A stretch of DNA of 64,000 nt from Paenibacillus sp. FSL K6-1096 (lineage in GTDB: Bacteria > Bacillota > Bacilli > Paenibacillales > Paenibacillaceae): positions 4,154,001 through 4,218,000 of the forward strand of contig NZ_CP150274.1 of NCBI RefSeq assembly GCF_037977055.1, written 5' to 3'. Numbering within the stretch: the first letter of the stretch is position 1; each line of letters begins with the position of its first letter. A program made the translations under genes and the position numbers. The notes beneath the pieces were generated by a model. That model was not told where the DNA came from. It did no database searches and was given only the letters and a program-made list of their open reading frames with translations. Below are positions 1 to 8,710 of this stretch, in pieces.

Positions 1-96
1 TACCCGTGTTAGCCATGAGGTGCATGTGTATTATTCCGCTGCCTGATGCTGATCAGAGTAATCTGTATTAACACTTGAAAATTGTATAATAGCCGG

Positions 97-2397
97 TTAA
101 TGTGCTCCCTCCAGGGAGTTTTCCCGTTCATAGAATCCGATATCATCCAGCATAATCTTGTCGCCTTCCCCTTGCAGATAGAAGGTGATCTCCGTCAGCT
201 TCCCGGTATCAAGCGCAGGCTCTTCCTCCAGGAACTGCTCGAACGACAGCTCATAGGTTTGGAATACGGCCTCCGAGCGGTCTCCGAATTTGCCGTCCAT
301 GATCCGCTCCTCCAGCCACGGGCTAACCGTGAACTCGGTCTGCGGCAGCGGCAGAATATCGGCGGCCTCATCCAAGGGGAGCCTGGCTGCGGCGTCATTG
401 ATGTCCGTCAGCTCCACCTCGACCTCCGGGGCGGGAGCCGCTTCATCAGCCTCTGCATCCCCATTCCGGTTGGCCAGCGAGAAGCTCAGCCCTTCTGCCG
501 CTGACTCGGCAAGGGTGCGGGTGAAGGGTTCGCTAAGTGTGATGCTGTAGGCCGCTTCGGAGGCCTCCGGCTGTCCGCCTGGACTGCCGCTGCGCTCCAG
601 CAGAACGCCGTACGAGGGCTTGTTGTTCGCTTCGCGGTCTTTGGCCTGCTCCTCGCTCCATTTCAGGCCTTCTGCTTTCGCCGTACCGCCCCGGACGGTA
701 TCACGCTTGCGGTCTTCCTCGTAGTCGGCCACCGTCAGATGCGCCCCGCTCTGGAAGCGGTTATAGTAGGCGGTATCCGGCAGCCACTGCGCCCCGCTGC
801 GGTAATCCCGGAACAGCGGCCGGTATTCCGCCTTGCCGTGCAGGGTCGTCTCCAGAAATGCGGAGACATACACCTTGGCAATCTGCCGCTGCTCCGCTCC
901 GTCTATAATCTGCGAGCGCTTCAGGAACAGGCCGGCGGGCAGCGTCTGGTCATAGAGCCCCCAATCGCTGTTGAACTGGCTGTGGTTGGCACCGGCGATG
1001 TAGAGCGAGCTTTTGAAGGCAGCGGTGTTGCCGGTATAGGAGGAGCGCATATATTGCCGGTCCCCGTAGAAGTCATGCACATCACCGTCGCGTGCGCCCT
1101 GCAGCGTCAGATAGCTCACATCCCGCAGGGTGGCCTGCTTGCTGTCAATCCCTTTATCAGTAGGCGCGAGAGCAACTATAGAAGTGATGTTGAACTTCCG
1201 GGTAGCTTCCAGTGCCGGATCACCGGCGAACCAGCGGGTGGCATCCGCCGCCATGGCTACAGCCTGGCCGCCGCGGCTATGGCCCAGCAGGGCAGTATGG
1301 TCATAGTCAACCTTGTGGTAAAAAGGGGTGCCGGATTGCTCCGCAAATCGTTCGATCTGCTGCAGATGCTTCAGGATCATCCAGGTCCGCACCTTGAAGT
1401 CATTGTCAGGGATGCCCGACCAGGCCGAATAGTTCAGGAAATTCTCGTCCAGTGTGACTGCGATGAAGCCCCGGCTGGCCAGCAATTCGCCAAGATAAGC
1501 GTAGCCGTTCTCCGAATAATCCTCCATCATATGATTGCCGTGAACCATAAGCACCAGCGGATAAGGGCCGTCTCCGTCCGGCATCCATACCCTGGCGTTC
1601 AGCGGCAGCGTACCGGGATCGAATCCCCAGAACAGCGTCCGCAGCTTTGGCCAGGATGAGATATAATCCGTGGCATCCACGGAATCGGAGATCAGGGACG
1701 CTTCGCCGCCATAACCCTTGCGGTGGATATCCTTGCCGCTGCCATAGGTGAAGGAGTGGAAGGTATATTCTCCCGGCTCCGAAGGATCGGCAGCAATGGC
1801 AGGCTGCACCTTGCCCGCTGCGGCTATCGACTGAAGGGAAGGCAAGTAGTCCGGCGGCTTCTCTGTCCCGTATCCGTAGGCCAGCGCAAAAGGAGACAGC
1901 ATAAGCACCATCGCCAGCAGCCCGCCGGTCAGGCTTCTGCGGGTCCGGACCAGCCCGGCCGCCAGTCCGCCGATGGCACTGGCCAGAGCGGCGATGCCTG
2001 CAATTACCGCTGCGGCTTCAGGCTCCAGTCCGCCGAAATACAGAATAAGCAGCGCCCCGCCGAAGGCACTTAGCCAAGAGCCTGTGAACAGCCGCGGAAT
2101 GCGGAGGCCGGTCAGGGAGAGCAGAACGGCCAGAAGATTGCCCGCGAGTGCCATTCCAAGCGTTGCCGCCCCGGCTGCCAGGATCATGTCCGCTGCGCTT
2201 CCGAGGCCCGTAGGGATACCCATAACGGCGATCGTACAAGCCAGAATGCATAGTATCCATGGTCCGCTGAGCGCAATTCTCCACAGTGTGGTGTCGTACC
2301 GGTAGGTCTCTGTAATGCGTCTGCCTATTCCTCTAAGAATACGCCTGTGCAGCCGCGGTCTCTGCGGCGCGGGAGCATATTCCAAATCCATTCCCAT
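97..2397 (-). CDS. Membrane-anchored alpha/beta hydrolase
   Basis: This 766-residue protein has an N-terminal membrane region with about four or five hydrophobic segments (residues ~40-175), followed by an alpha/beta-hydrolase domain. Visible catalytic features are the oxyanion-region stretch LVLMVHGNH, the nucleophile elbow GHSRGG and a late His in GANHSQF. The C-terminal ~200 residues are acidic and without a clear domain. The ATG follows GGGAAGGGGGGATC, a good ribosome binding site. The substrate cannot be inferred; family members are usually called alpha/beta hydrolase or chlorophyllase/lipase-like. It is transcribed away from the sulfate operon and stands alone. Confidence 0.8.
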   Translation of the reverse strand: MGMDLEYAPAPQRPRLHRRILRGIGRRITETYRYDTTLWRIALSGPWILCILACTIAVMGIPTGLGSAADMILAAGAATLGMALAGNLLAVLLSLTGLRIPRLFTGSWLSAFGGALLILYFGGLEPEAAAVIAGIAALASAIGGLAAGLVRTRRSLTGGLLAMVLMLSPFALAYGYGTEKPPDYLPSLQSIAAAGKVQPAIAADPSEPGEYTFHSFTYGSGKDIHRKGYGGEASLISDSVDATDYISSWPKLRTLFWGFDPGTLPLNARVWMPDGDGPYPLVLMVHGNHMMEDYSENGYAYLGELLASRGFIAVTLDENFLNYSAWSGIPDNDFKVRTWMILKHLQQIERFAEQSGTPFYHKVDYDHTALLGHSRGGQAVAMAADATRWFAGDPALEATRKFNITSIVALAPTDKGIDSKQATLRDVSYLTLQGARDGDVHDFYGDRQYMRSSYTGNTAAFKSSLYIAGANHSQFNSDWGLYDQTLPAGLFLKRSQIIDGAEQRQIAKVYVSAFLETTLHGKAEYRPLFRDYRSGAQWLPDTAYYNRFQSGAHLTVADYEEDRKRDTVRGGTAKAEGLKWSEEQAKDREANNKPSYGVLLERSGSPGGQPEASEAAYSITLSEPFTRTLAESAAEGLSFSLANRNGDAEADEAAPAPEVEVELTDINDAAARLPLDEAADILPLPQTEFTVSPWLEERIMDGKFGDRSEAVFQTYELSFEQFLEEEPALDTGKLTEITFYLQGEGDKIMLDDIGFYERENSLEGAH

Positions 2398-2580
2398 GCT
2401 GATCCCCCCTTCCCAGGAATTATCTGGCAGTCTTCTTCGCCTGTGAAGCTACTTCTTGAAGTGATTTGAATTCGTTCCATAAGATGTAGCAATAATATTA
2501 CTTTGGGCCGCCAATGACAAGTGGGTCTTACAGGAACAGCGGCCAGTTAGCTTCCGAAATCATGCGGGTGATGTGCCGAG

Positions 2581-2877
2581 AATGTATGCGGAAAACCGAA
2601 CATAATGGGTGGCGCGGGGGCGTGTGGGCCAAATGTAATCGAAAAACCGATTACAATGGGAGGCGCGGGGGTGCGTGGGCCAAATGTAATCGAAAAACCG
2701 ATCACAATGACTCGCGCAATGGCATGTGGGCAAAATATAATCGAAAAACCGATCACTATGACTCGCGCTGGGTGCGTGGAGCAAATGTAATCGAAAAACC
2801 GACCACAATGACTCGCGCAATAGCATGCGGGGCAAATGTAATCGAAAAACCGGTTACATCTGCCCCACGCCACCTGA
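2581..2877 (+). repeat. Array 1 of the 51-bp hairpin repeat (6 units)
   Basis: Six copies of a ~27-base unit (consensus AATGTAATCGAAAAACCGA followed by TTACAATG) begin at 2581, 2632, 2683, 2734, 2784 and 2835, so the pitch is 50-51 bp. The core is a palindrome: TGTAATCG, loop AAAAAC, CGATTACA, perfect in unit 2. GC-rich spacers of ~24 bases are similar to one another, unlike CRISPR spacers. The last unit extends to a ~16-bp stem, GGGGCA on the left pairing with TGCCCC on the right. The array fills most of the 741-bp gap between two divergent genes. Short open frames through it have a 17-codon period and look non-coding. Confidence 0.9.
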
Positions 2878-2933
2878 GTGTGTACTAGCATCCTATATCT
2901 GTAAGAGAAGTTTTTTCATTATGAAAAAAAGGT

Positions 2934-2962
2934 TTGACAGCACGGGAAGCTTTCAGTATTAT
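2934..2962 (+). promoter_or_regulatory. Promoter of the sulfate operon
   Basis: TTGACA (2934-2939), a 17-bp spacer and TATTAT (2957-2962) form a near-consensus SigA promoter. The start point would be near 2969, giving a leader of about 170 nt before sbp. Confidence 0.75.
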
Positions 2963-2992
2963 ATTCCCATAACCTACTAAGTCGGTAGGAAT
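2963..2992 (+). promoter_or_regulatory. Rrf2/CymR-like operator dyad
   Basis: The dyad CCTAC-TAAGTCG-GTAGG (2973-2989) lies inside a wider ATTCC...GGAAT dyad (2963-2992). It overlaps the predicted transcription start, as expected for a repressor site. Rrf2-family sulfur regulators such as CymR bind AT-rich dyads of this general type in Bacillales; the assignment to CymR is inferred from the sulfate genes downstream. Confidence 0.5.
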
Positions 2993-3017
2993 AATTGAAT
3001 AAGTTCTTACCGTACAG

Positions 3018-3105
3018 ACGGAGGAACGCCTGCTTCAGGCTAGCAGACACGTGTCTATAGGACCGGTTTGACTTGCCGTGGGCAGGCTTTCCTGCGTCTT
3101 TTTTT
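3018..3105 (+). terminator. Leader terminator/attenuator before sbp
   Basis: Bases 3018-3034 (GACGGAGGAACGCCTGC) pair with 3082-3098 (GCAGGCTTTCCTGCGTC) with 15 of 17 matches. The second half is followed by seven T residues (3099-3105). The second half can also form a small local hairpin, GCAGG-CTTT-CCTGC. A terminator between promoter and sbp suggests attenuation. I do not recognise the leader as a SAM, T-box or other known class. Confidence 0.55.
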
Positions 3106-3138
3106 ACCGAAATATTATAGATGGGGGAGTGTTATGTG

Positions 3139-4257
3139 ATGAGAAAAGGGATGAAAAAAGGGCTTATCACCGGGTTCGCGCTTGTATTGACGGCAGGGCT
3201 TGCAGCTTGCGGCAATAATAACGCGGGGAACAGTGCGGGGGCGGCAACAGAAGCGCCGTCAGCCTCAGCGGCAGCTACAGATTCGGCGGCACCGGAGGCA
3301 ACGAAGGCAGCGAACAAAGAGCCGGTCGAACTGCTTAATGTATCCTATGATCCTACACGCGAGCTGTATGAGAACTATAATAAGGCTTTTGCCGCCTATT
3401 GGGAGCAGGAGCACGGCCAGAAGGTGACCGTGAAGCAGTCGCATGGCGGATCAGGCAAGCAGAGCCGTGCTGTGCTGGACGGACTGGAAGCGGATGTAGT
3501 TACGCTGGCGCTCGGATATGACATTGATGCGCTTCAGGAGACGGGGCTGATCGGCGCCGACTGGCAGAGCAAATTCGAGCATAACAGCTCCCCTTATACC
3601 TCGACCATCGTCTTCCTTGTACGCAAAGGCAACCCGAAGGGCATCAAGGACTGGCCGGATCTGCTGAAGGACGGAGTAGAGGTAATCACCCCTAATCCCA
3701 AGACTTCGGGCGGTGCGCGCTGGAATTACCTGGCTGCCTGGGGGTACGCGCTGGACCATAATAACAATGATGAAGCCAAAGCCAAGGAATTCGTGCAGGA
3801 GCTGTTCAAGCATGTGCCTGTACTGGACACCGGGGCGCGCGGCTCTACCACTACCTTCGTGGAACGCGGCATCGGTGATGTGCTAATCGCCTGGGAGAAT
3901 GAGGCCTATCTGTCGATCAAGGAGCTGGGACCGGACAAATTCGAGATCGTGAACCCTTCGGAGAGCATCCTGGCCGAGCCGCCGGTAGCGGTGGTAGACA
4001 AGGTTGTGGATAAAAGAGGGACCCGCGAGGTAGCGGAGGCCTATCTGAAATATCTCTACTCCGAGGAAGGACAGAAGATCGCAGCTGAGAACTACTACCG
4101 CCCGACGCTGGATAGTGTGAAGGAGCAATTCAAGGACCAGTTCCCGGAGATCAAGCTGTTCACGCTTGCGGATAAATTCGGCACCTGGAAGGATACTCAA
4201 GAGAAGCACTTCAATGACGGAGGAATCTTCGACCAGATCTACGTGCCTGGAAGCTGA
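3139..4257 (+). CDS. sbp: Sulfate ABC transporter, substrate-binding lipoprotein
   Basis: This is the extracytoplasmic sulfate-binding protein of an ABC importer. The N-terminus has a lipoprotein signal ending in LAAC (Cys24), then a low-complexity Ala/Ser/Thr linker. The mature part carries stretches typical of the Sbp/CysP family: SYDPTREL, QSHGGSGKQSRAVLDGL and ADVVTLALGYDID. I chose ATG 3139 because GGGGGAG lies 9 nt upstream; an in-frame ATG at 3121 lies upstream of that site. It heads an operon with cysT, cysW and yezD. Control is likely through the dyad and leader terminator upstream. Sulfate rather than molybdate is favoured by the family motifs. Confidence 0.93.
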   Translation: MRKGMKKGLITGFALVLTAGLAACGNNNAGNSAGAATEAPSASAAATDSAAPEATKAANKEPVELLNVSYDPTRELYENYNKAFAAYWEQEHGQKVTVKQSHGGSGKQSRAVLDGLEADVVTLALGYDIDALQETGLIGADWQSKFEHNSSPYTSTIVFLVRKGNPKGIKDWPDLLKDGVEVITPNPKTSGGARWNYLAAWGYALDHNNNDEAKAKEFVQELFKHVPVLDTGARGSTTTFVERGIGDVLIAWENEAYLSIKELGPDKFEIVNPSESILAEPPVAVVDKVVDKRGTREVAEAYLKYLYSEEGQKIAAENYYRPTLDSVKEQFKDQFPEIKLFTLADKFGTWKDTQEKHFNDGGIFDQIYVPGS

Positions 4258-4286
4258 TCGGCTCATAAGACGAAGGCGGGAGGAGG

Positions 4287-5147
4287 ATGAACGGGCGTAT
4301 GAATGTCATCAATGCTGCTGTAAAAGCAAGGCCGCGGCGCAGATTACTGCCGGGGTTCGGAATCACAATGGGCTTCAGCATATTGTATCTGAGCCTTGTC
4401 GTTCTGCTGCCGCTGTCCGCGCTGCTCTTCAATTCAACCGGGCTGAGCTGGGATAAATTCTGGGGGGTAGCCACAGATGCCCGAGTTCTGGCTTCCTATC
4501 GCGTCAGTCTGAGCACGGCGGCGGCAGCGGCCCTGATTGATGCCGTCCTGGGGCTGCTGCTGGCCTGGGTGCTGGTGCGTTACGAATTTCCGGGCAAAAG
4601 AATTTTCGACGCCCTGATCGACCTGCCGTTCGCCCTCCCGACCGCCGTAGCCGGTGTATCGCTGACCGCACTCTATGCCCAGAACGGCTGGATCGGCTCC
4701 CTGCTTGCACCGCTGGGCATCAAGATAGCGTTCACACCGCTGGGGATTACGCTGGCGCTGATGTTTATCGGCATTCCTTTTGTGGTCCGTACGGTGCAGC
4801 CGGTGCTGGAGGACCTGGACCGGGATATGGAAGAGGCGGCGGCAACGCTCGGTGCCCGGCGCGGCAGAACCTTCCTGCGGATCGTTCTGCCGGAGCTGCT
4901 GCCTCCGCTGCTGACCGGCTTCGCCCTGGCTCTCGCCCGGGGCATCGGCGAATATGGCTCCGTCGTGTTCATCTCCGGCAATATGCCGATGCGCACGGAG
5001 ATTGCCCCGCTGCTGATCATGTCGAAGCTGGAGCAGTTCGATTATGCCGGAGCAACCGCGGTGGCCCTGATTCTGCTGCTGCTCTCCTTCCTGCTGCTGC
5101 TGGTGATTAACACCCTCCAGCACTGGGTGCGGAAAAGCGCGCGTTAA
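4287..5147 (+). CDS. cysT: Sulfate ABC transporter permease CysT
   Basis: This 286-residue membrane protein has about six transmembrane segments and the ABC-permease EAA loop near the C-terminal half (EEAAATLGARRGRTFLRIVLP). It forms the sulfate channel with CysW in the cytoplasmic membrane. The gene follows sbp by 29 bp. AGGAGG directly abuts the ATG at 4287, so translation may start at the next in-frame ATG, 4299; the protein is otherwise unaffected. Confidence 0.92.
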   Translation: MNGRMNVINAAVKARPRRRLLPGFGITMGFSILYLSLVVLLPLSALLFNSTGLSWDKFWGVATDARVLASYRVSLSTAAAAALIDAVLGLLLAWVLVRYEFPGKRIFDALIDLPFALPTAVAGVSLTALYAQNGWIGSLLAPLGIKIAFTPLGITLALMFIGIPFVVRTVQPVLEDLDRDMEEAAATLGARRGRTFLRIVLPELLPPLLTGFALALARGIGEYGSVVFISGNMPMRTEIAPLLIMSKLEQFDYAGATAVALILLLLSFLLLLVINTLQHWVRKSAR

Positions 5148-5196
5148 GCTTTGGAGGAAGCGGGCCTTTATCACACATACTTTAGGAGGAATAACT

Positions 5197-6060
5197 ATGG
5201 CCGGTACGGTTCCCTTACGCGTTTCCGGGCCGGGGACAAGAGCTTCAGCCTCTCCGGCGACAGAGTCCCGGGCAGTGAAGTGGCTGCTCATCTCCCTGGC
5301 CGGGCTGGTTATGCTCTGGCTGATTGTGCTGCCGCTGACCATTGTGCTGGTGGAGTCGCTGAAGCGGGGGCTGGATGTCTACTGGGCTGCACTGACTGAT
5401 CCGGATGCTGCCTCGGCGCTGAAGCTGACTCTGCTGGTAGCGGTCATTACCGTGCCGCTGAATACGGTCTTTGGCGTAGCGGCGGCATGGGCCGTCACCA
5501 AGTTCCGGTTTCGCGGCAAGGGCTTTCTGATCACGCTGATCGACCTGCCTTTTGCCGTATCTCCGGTCATTGGGGGGCTGATCTTCATTCTGGTATTCGG
5601 CTCGCATGGCTGGTTCGGCCCGTGGTTAAGCGACCATGGGATCAAAATTGTGTTTGCCCTGCCGGGGATCATCCTGGCTACGCTGTTCATTACCTTTCCG
5701 TTCGTGGCCCGCGAGCTGATTCCGCTGATGGAGGATCAAGGCACCCGGGAGGAGGAGGCCGCCATCACGCTGGGGGCGCATAGCTGGCAGATCTTCTGGC
5801 GCGTGACGCTGCCCAATATCAAGTGGGGGCTGCTGTACGGCATTATTCTCTGCAACGCGCGGGCCATGGGCGAGTTCGGTGCGGTGTCAGTTGTGTCCGG
5901 ACATATCCGGGGAGAGACGAATACTTTGCCGCTGCATGTCGAAATTTTGTATAACGAATATCAGTTCTCAGCCTCTTTTGCCGTGGCCTCGCTGCTGCTG
6001 CTGCTGGCGCTGGTGACGATGATTGTAAAAAGCTTGCTAGTCCGCCAAAATGCTCATTGA
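5197..6060 (+). CDS. cysW: Sulfate ABC transporter permease CysW
   Basis: This is the second membrane subunit (287 residues, about six transmembrane segments) with an EAA loop, EEEAAITLGAHSWQIFWRVT. AGGAGG lies 7 nt before the ATG. It pairs with CysT. The usual next gene, the ATPase cysA, is absent; the next gene is a small YezD-type gene. The ATPase must come from elsewhere in the genome, perhaps a shared one. Confidence 0.92.
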   Translation: MAGTVPLRVSGPGTRASASPATESRAVKWLLISLAGLVMLWLIVLPLTIVLVESLKRGLDVYWAALTDPDAASALKLTLLVAVITVPLNTVFGVAAAWAVTKFRFRGKGFLITLIDLPFAVSPVIGGLIFILVFGSHGWFGPWLSDHGIKIVFALPGIILATLFITFPFVARELIPLMEDQGTREEEAAITLGAHSWQIFWRVTLPNIKWGLLYGIILCNARAMGEFGAVSVVSGHIRGETNTLPLHVEILYNEYQFSASFAVASLLLLLALVTMIVKSLLVRQNAH

Positions 6061-6160
6061 CAGCTACCGGGGGCCGTGCTAAGTTAATTCATAGTAAACG
6101 TGTCGGTTAAATGGTTATTTACTGAAATTGCCCAAGTCCGGGGAAAGGGAGGCCTTTCAA

Positions 6161-6382
6161 ATGGCAAAACCGCTGAAGGTGGATGAGGTATGGCTGGCAC
6201 GGATCAGAGAGCATCTCGACGATATGGAATTCGGTTCATTGCACATCGTGGTGCACGAGGGCCAAATCGTACAAATGGAGCGCACGGAGCGCAAGCGCTT
6301 CGAGAACAGCTCCGCGAATGCCCGCAACAGCGGGGAGACCGGAAGCCGGCGGACCGATATCCGCTCCGGGGGGCGGGGATAG
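6161..6382 (+). CDS. YezD family small protein
   Basis: This 73-residue soluble protein contains the compact YezD/DUF2292 core (VHEGQIVQMERTERKRF). Such proteins are often encoded beside sulfur-assimilation genes in Firmicutes, which fits this operon; their function is unknown. GGGAGG sits upstream of ATG 6161. The C-terminal ~20 residues are polar and rich in Ser/Arg/Gly. A GC-rich hairpin (CCCCAC-AAA-GTGGGG) follows the stop, though without a T-run. Confidence 0.8.
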   Translation: MAKPLKVDEVWLARIREHLDDMEFGSLHIVVHEGQIVQMERTERKRFENSSANARNSGETGSRRTDIRSGGRG

Positions 6383-6469
6383 ATAAAATAACCCCACAAA
6401 GTGGGGCATTAGCGTAGGTGATGACTCAGGTACTTTGCGGGGATCCCAAAACATATAATTTCTTATCTA

Positions 6470-6505
6470 AGACCTTCGATTGGGGAGCCAATCGGAGGTC
6501 TTTTT
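6470..6505. terminator. Bidirectional terminator
   Basis: AGACCTTCGATTGG and CCAATCGGAGGTCT form a 14-bp stem with a GGAG loop, followed by TTTTT. It sits between the convergent yezD operon and the VOC gene and could stop transcription from both sides. Confidence 0.75.
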
Positions 6506-6528
6506 GCGTATACAGAAAATGTGGCTGC

Positions 6529-6987
6529 TCACAACGAGCACATGCGCTCCCATTCCTCAAACGACAGCTTGGTTGTGACCGTCTTCAGCTTCTCGGGAAC
6601 CTCTACATAACACATCAGCTCCAGACTGTTGCCGTCGGGATCATTGAAGTACACGGAGGCATTGCCCTGATTGGGGCGGACAAAGGGTTCAACCGTGGTC
6701 CTGCTCCCGAAAGGAACAGCCTCAATCTGGATAGAATTCAGCCAGGCAAGCGAATGCTTGAGATCTTCATAAGTAACCTCAAAGGCAATATGTCTCAGAG
6801 AAGGATGATATGGGGTCTCTACCTCCTTGCCTTCCCAAAGTCCGACCCAGCTCCGGCCCTCGACAATCCAGAAAAAGGCGGTATCTTCATCGCGCCAGGC
6901 AAATTTCAGTCCGAGCTTCTGATAGAATTCAATGGATGCTTCCAAGTTGGAAACGGGGAGATGTGCCTCATATAATCCTTTAATCAT
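6529..6987 (-). CDS. VOC family (glyoxalase/bleomycin-resistance fold) protein
   Basis: This 152-residue protein has the paired beta-alpha-beta-beta-beta layout of the vicinal oxygen chelate fold. Possible metal ligands are the early His in YEAHLPVSNLEASI, His in LRHIAFEV and Glu in DPDGNSLELMC. The start follows AAAGGAA with 8-nt spacing. Related proteins include fosfomycin- or bleomycin-resistance types and many of unknown substrate; nothing here fixes the substrate. Confidence 0.8.
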   Translation of the reverse strand: MIKGLYEAHLPVSNLEASIEFYQKLGLKFAWRDEDTAFFWIVEGRSWVGLWEGKEVETPYHPSLRHIAFEVTYEDLKHSLAWLNSIQIEAVPFGSRTTVEPFVRPNQGNASVYFNDPDGNSLELMCYVEVPEKLKTVTTKLSFEEWERMCSL

Positions 6988-7030
6988 AATGTAAATTCCT
7001 TTCTTTGTTTAGCTATTAGTGAGAGTGCCC

Positions 7031-7339
7031 TTAGTAGCGTGTGTTGCGCCGTGATCCGCTGATCCCTTCCACCAGAAGGATAAGGGCCGTAATGGCGTGC
7101 ATGAACCAGCCGATAAAAGGAATCCAGGCCACCAGCGAGGTGATCACCCCGACAGCGTTGCCGATGATGGAGCCGCCCTCCCGCAGCATAATGATAATCG
7201 CTACCGCATGAAGCAGAAACGCGATCCCGAGCGGTGCCCACGCATTCGCAAGCACAAACGTTCCGCCGATGACCGGCAGGGCCAGAAACGCCTCGTAAGC
7301 AAAGGTTCCCCATTTAAATAATTTTCCTACAGGCGACAT
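7031..7339 (-). CDS. Small membrane protein of unknown function
   Basis: About 102 residues with three hydrophobic segments separated by short loops, ending in a basic tail (SGSRRNTRY). The rest is rich in Gly, Ile and Val. I chose ATG 7339; GTG 7348 and TTG 7351 are also in frame, close to the AGAAGG upstream. I do not recognise a family. It lies 43 bp upstream of the VOC gene in the same direction and may be cotranscribed. Confidence 0.65.
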   Translation of the reverse strand: MSPVGKLFKWGTFAYEAFLALPVIGGTFVLANAWAPLGIAFLLHAVAIIIMLREGGSIIGNAVGVITSLVAWIPFIGWFMHAITALILLVEGISGSRRNTRY

Positions 7340-7579
7340 TCTTTTCACCAACCTTCTTTAGTAGTCAAGCTATTGTCTATCCACAGTTTACCCAAGGAGA
7401 GGGGTTAAGAATAACCCGCTGAGCGGCAGCAGATGCAGTTGTAAGCTGTGTTTCTGACTAATTGTACGAAGGTGCGGGGAGGACGTTTCATTTTTCGGGG
7501 AGGTTGGACGCTTCTTGCCTGGACACTTAGGGTCCTTTATATTGGTATGAGATAGCGGAAGATGAGGAGGAAACTTGAC

Positions 7580-7993
7580 ATGAACCATTCGGCACAGCCG
7601 GAGGTACGGCATGAGGTGCCAGCGATTAAGGATTATCTGGCCCTGCGGGAGGAAGCCGGGCTTAGTCCGATGAGTGCAGAGGGAGCGGCGGTAGGACTGC
7701 CTAACTCGATGTTTGCAGTGACGCTCTATGAACAGGGGTTACTGGTCGGCATGGGGCGGGTAATCGGTGATGGGGGCTGCTTCTATCAGGTGACGGATAT
7801 TGCGGTGAAGCCTTCCTGTCAGGGGCGGGGTCTGGGCAAAATCATTATGCGCGAAATCCGCGCATTCCTGGAGCAGGTGCCGGAGCGAGCGTATATCAGT
7901 CTTATCGCTGACGGAGAGGCGGCCCGGCTGTATGCCCAGTTCGGGTTCAAGCCGGTCATGCCCGCTTCACAGGGAATGTACCTGCCGCGCTAA
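7580..7993 (+). CDS. GNAT family N-acetyltransferase
   Basis: A 137-residue acetyltransferase that would transfer acetyl from acetyl-CoA. The acetyl-CoA binding motif V-x-P-x-x-Q-G-R-G-L-G-K is visible in AVKPSCQGRGLGK, and YAQFGFKP is the usual C-terminal motif B. AGGAGG lies 9 nt before ATG 7580, which I prefer to an in-frame upstream start at 7562. The substrate is unknown. Confidence 0.87.
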   Translation: MNHSAQPEVRHEVPAIKDYLALREEAGLSPMSAEGAAVGLPNSMFAVTLYEQGLLVGMGRVIGDGGCFYQVTDIAVKPSCQGRGLGKIIMREIRAFLEQVPERAYISLIADGEAARLYAQFGFKPVMPASQGMYLPR

Positions 7994-8055
7994 GCGGCAT
8001 GAAGCACGACTATGATTGAAATACTACAGGAAACAGGAAAGTGAGGCGGGATAGC

Positions 8056-8688
8056 ATGGATATTGTAGTTTTTGGAGCATCCGGCAGAGTGGGGAGTGCC
8101 ATTGTCGAGGAGGCTCTGCGCAGAAAACATGACGTCACCGCAGCGGTACGCAGGCCGGAGGCCTTCGCTATTCAGCATGAACGGCTGCAGGTGGTCGCTG
8201 CTGATGTTCTGGACCCCGCTTCTGTTGCAGCGGCTGTGCGCGGACACGGCGAGGTCATCAGTGCGTTCGGCCCGGCGGCCGGGCAGGAGAATGATCTGCT
8301 CAAGGCGGCGGAATCGCTGCTTGAAGGGCTGAGAACTGCCGGAGTGGAGCGGCTGATCGTGGTTGGCGGCGCAGGCAGCCTAAAGACGGAATCGGGAGAG
8401 TGGCTGATGGATACTGCCGGGTTCCCGGAGTCCTTCCGGGCGCTTGCTGCGGCTCATGCCCATGCGTACGAGATTTACAGCGGCTCGGAGCTGGATTATA
8501 CGTATCTAAGTCCGCCGTCGGCGCTGATTGCCGGACGCCGTACCGGCCAGTTCCGTATCGGTCTGGACCGGCTGATTGTGGATGAGGACGGCCGGAGCAG
8601 CATCAGCATTGAGGACTTTGCAGTAGCGGTTGTGGACGAACTGGAGGAAGGGAATTTCAGCAGAGCCCGGTTCACTGTGGGCTACTAG
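8056..8688 (+). CDS. NAD(P)-binding Rossmann protein (NmrA/YwnB-like)
   Basis: A 210-residue atypical short-chain dehydrogenase. The dinucleotide-binding motif GASGRVGS is at the N-terminus (MDIVVFGASGRVG), followed by an acidic strand end and VVGGAGSL. The active-site Tyr-Lys pair of classic reductases is not obvious, so it may act as a redox sensor or atypical reductase. ATG 8056 follows GTGAGGCGGG. It lies 22 bp before nnr and is probably cotranscribed with it. Confidence 0.8.
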   Translation: MDIVVFGASGRVGSAIVEEALRRKHDVTAAVRRPEAFAIQHERLQVVAADVLDPASVAAAVRGHGEVISAFGPAAGQENDLLKAAESLLEGLRTAGVERLIVVGGAGSLKTESGEWLMDTAGFPESFRALAAAHAHAYEIYSGSELDYTYLSPPSALIAGRRTGQFRIGLDRLIVDEDGRSSISIEDFAVAVVDELEEGNFSRARFTVGY

Positions 8689-8710
8689 CTATCTAAGGAG
8701 GCTGGAGCTA

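Noticed and set aside
1..96. TATAAT near position 87
   Set aside because: No -35 partner and it points at the end of a convergent gene; nothing else is seen in these 96 bases.
2581..2877. CRISPR array
   Set aside because: Repeats and spacing look superficially similar, but the spacers are near-copies of each other rather than unique, repeat copies vary, and no cas genes are present.
2514..2891. Short frames through array 1 (and through the other arrays) with 17-residue repeats
   Set aside because: They are open on both strands and in several frames because the repeat pitch is a multiple of three. None has a ribosome binding site. Kept only as a possibility in the findings.
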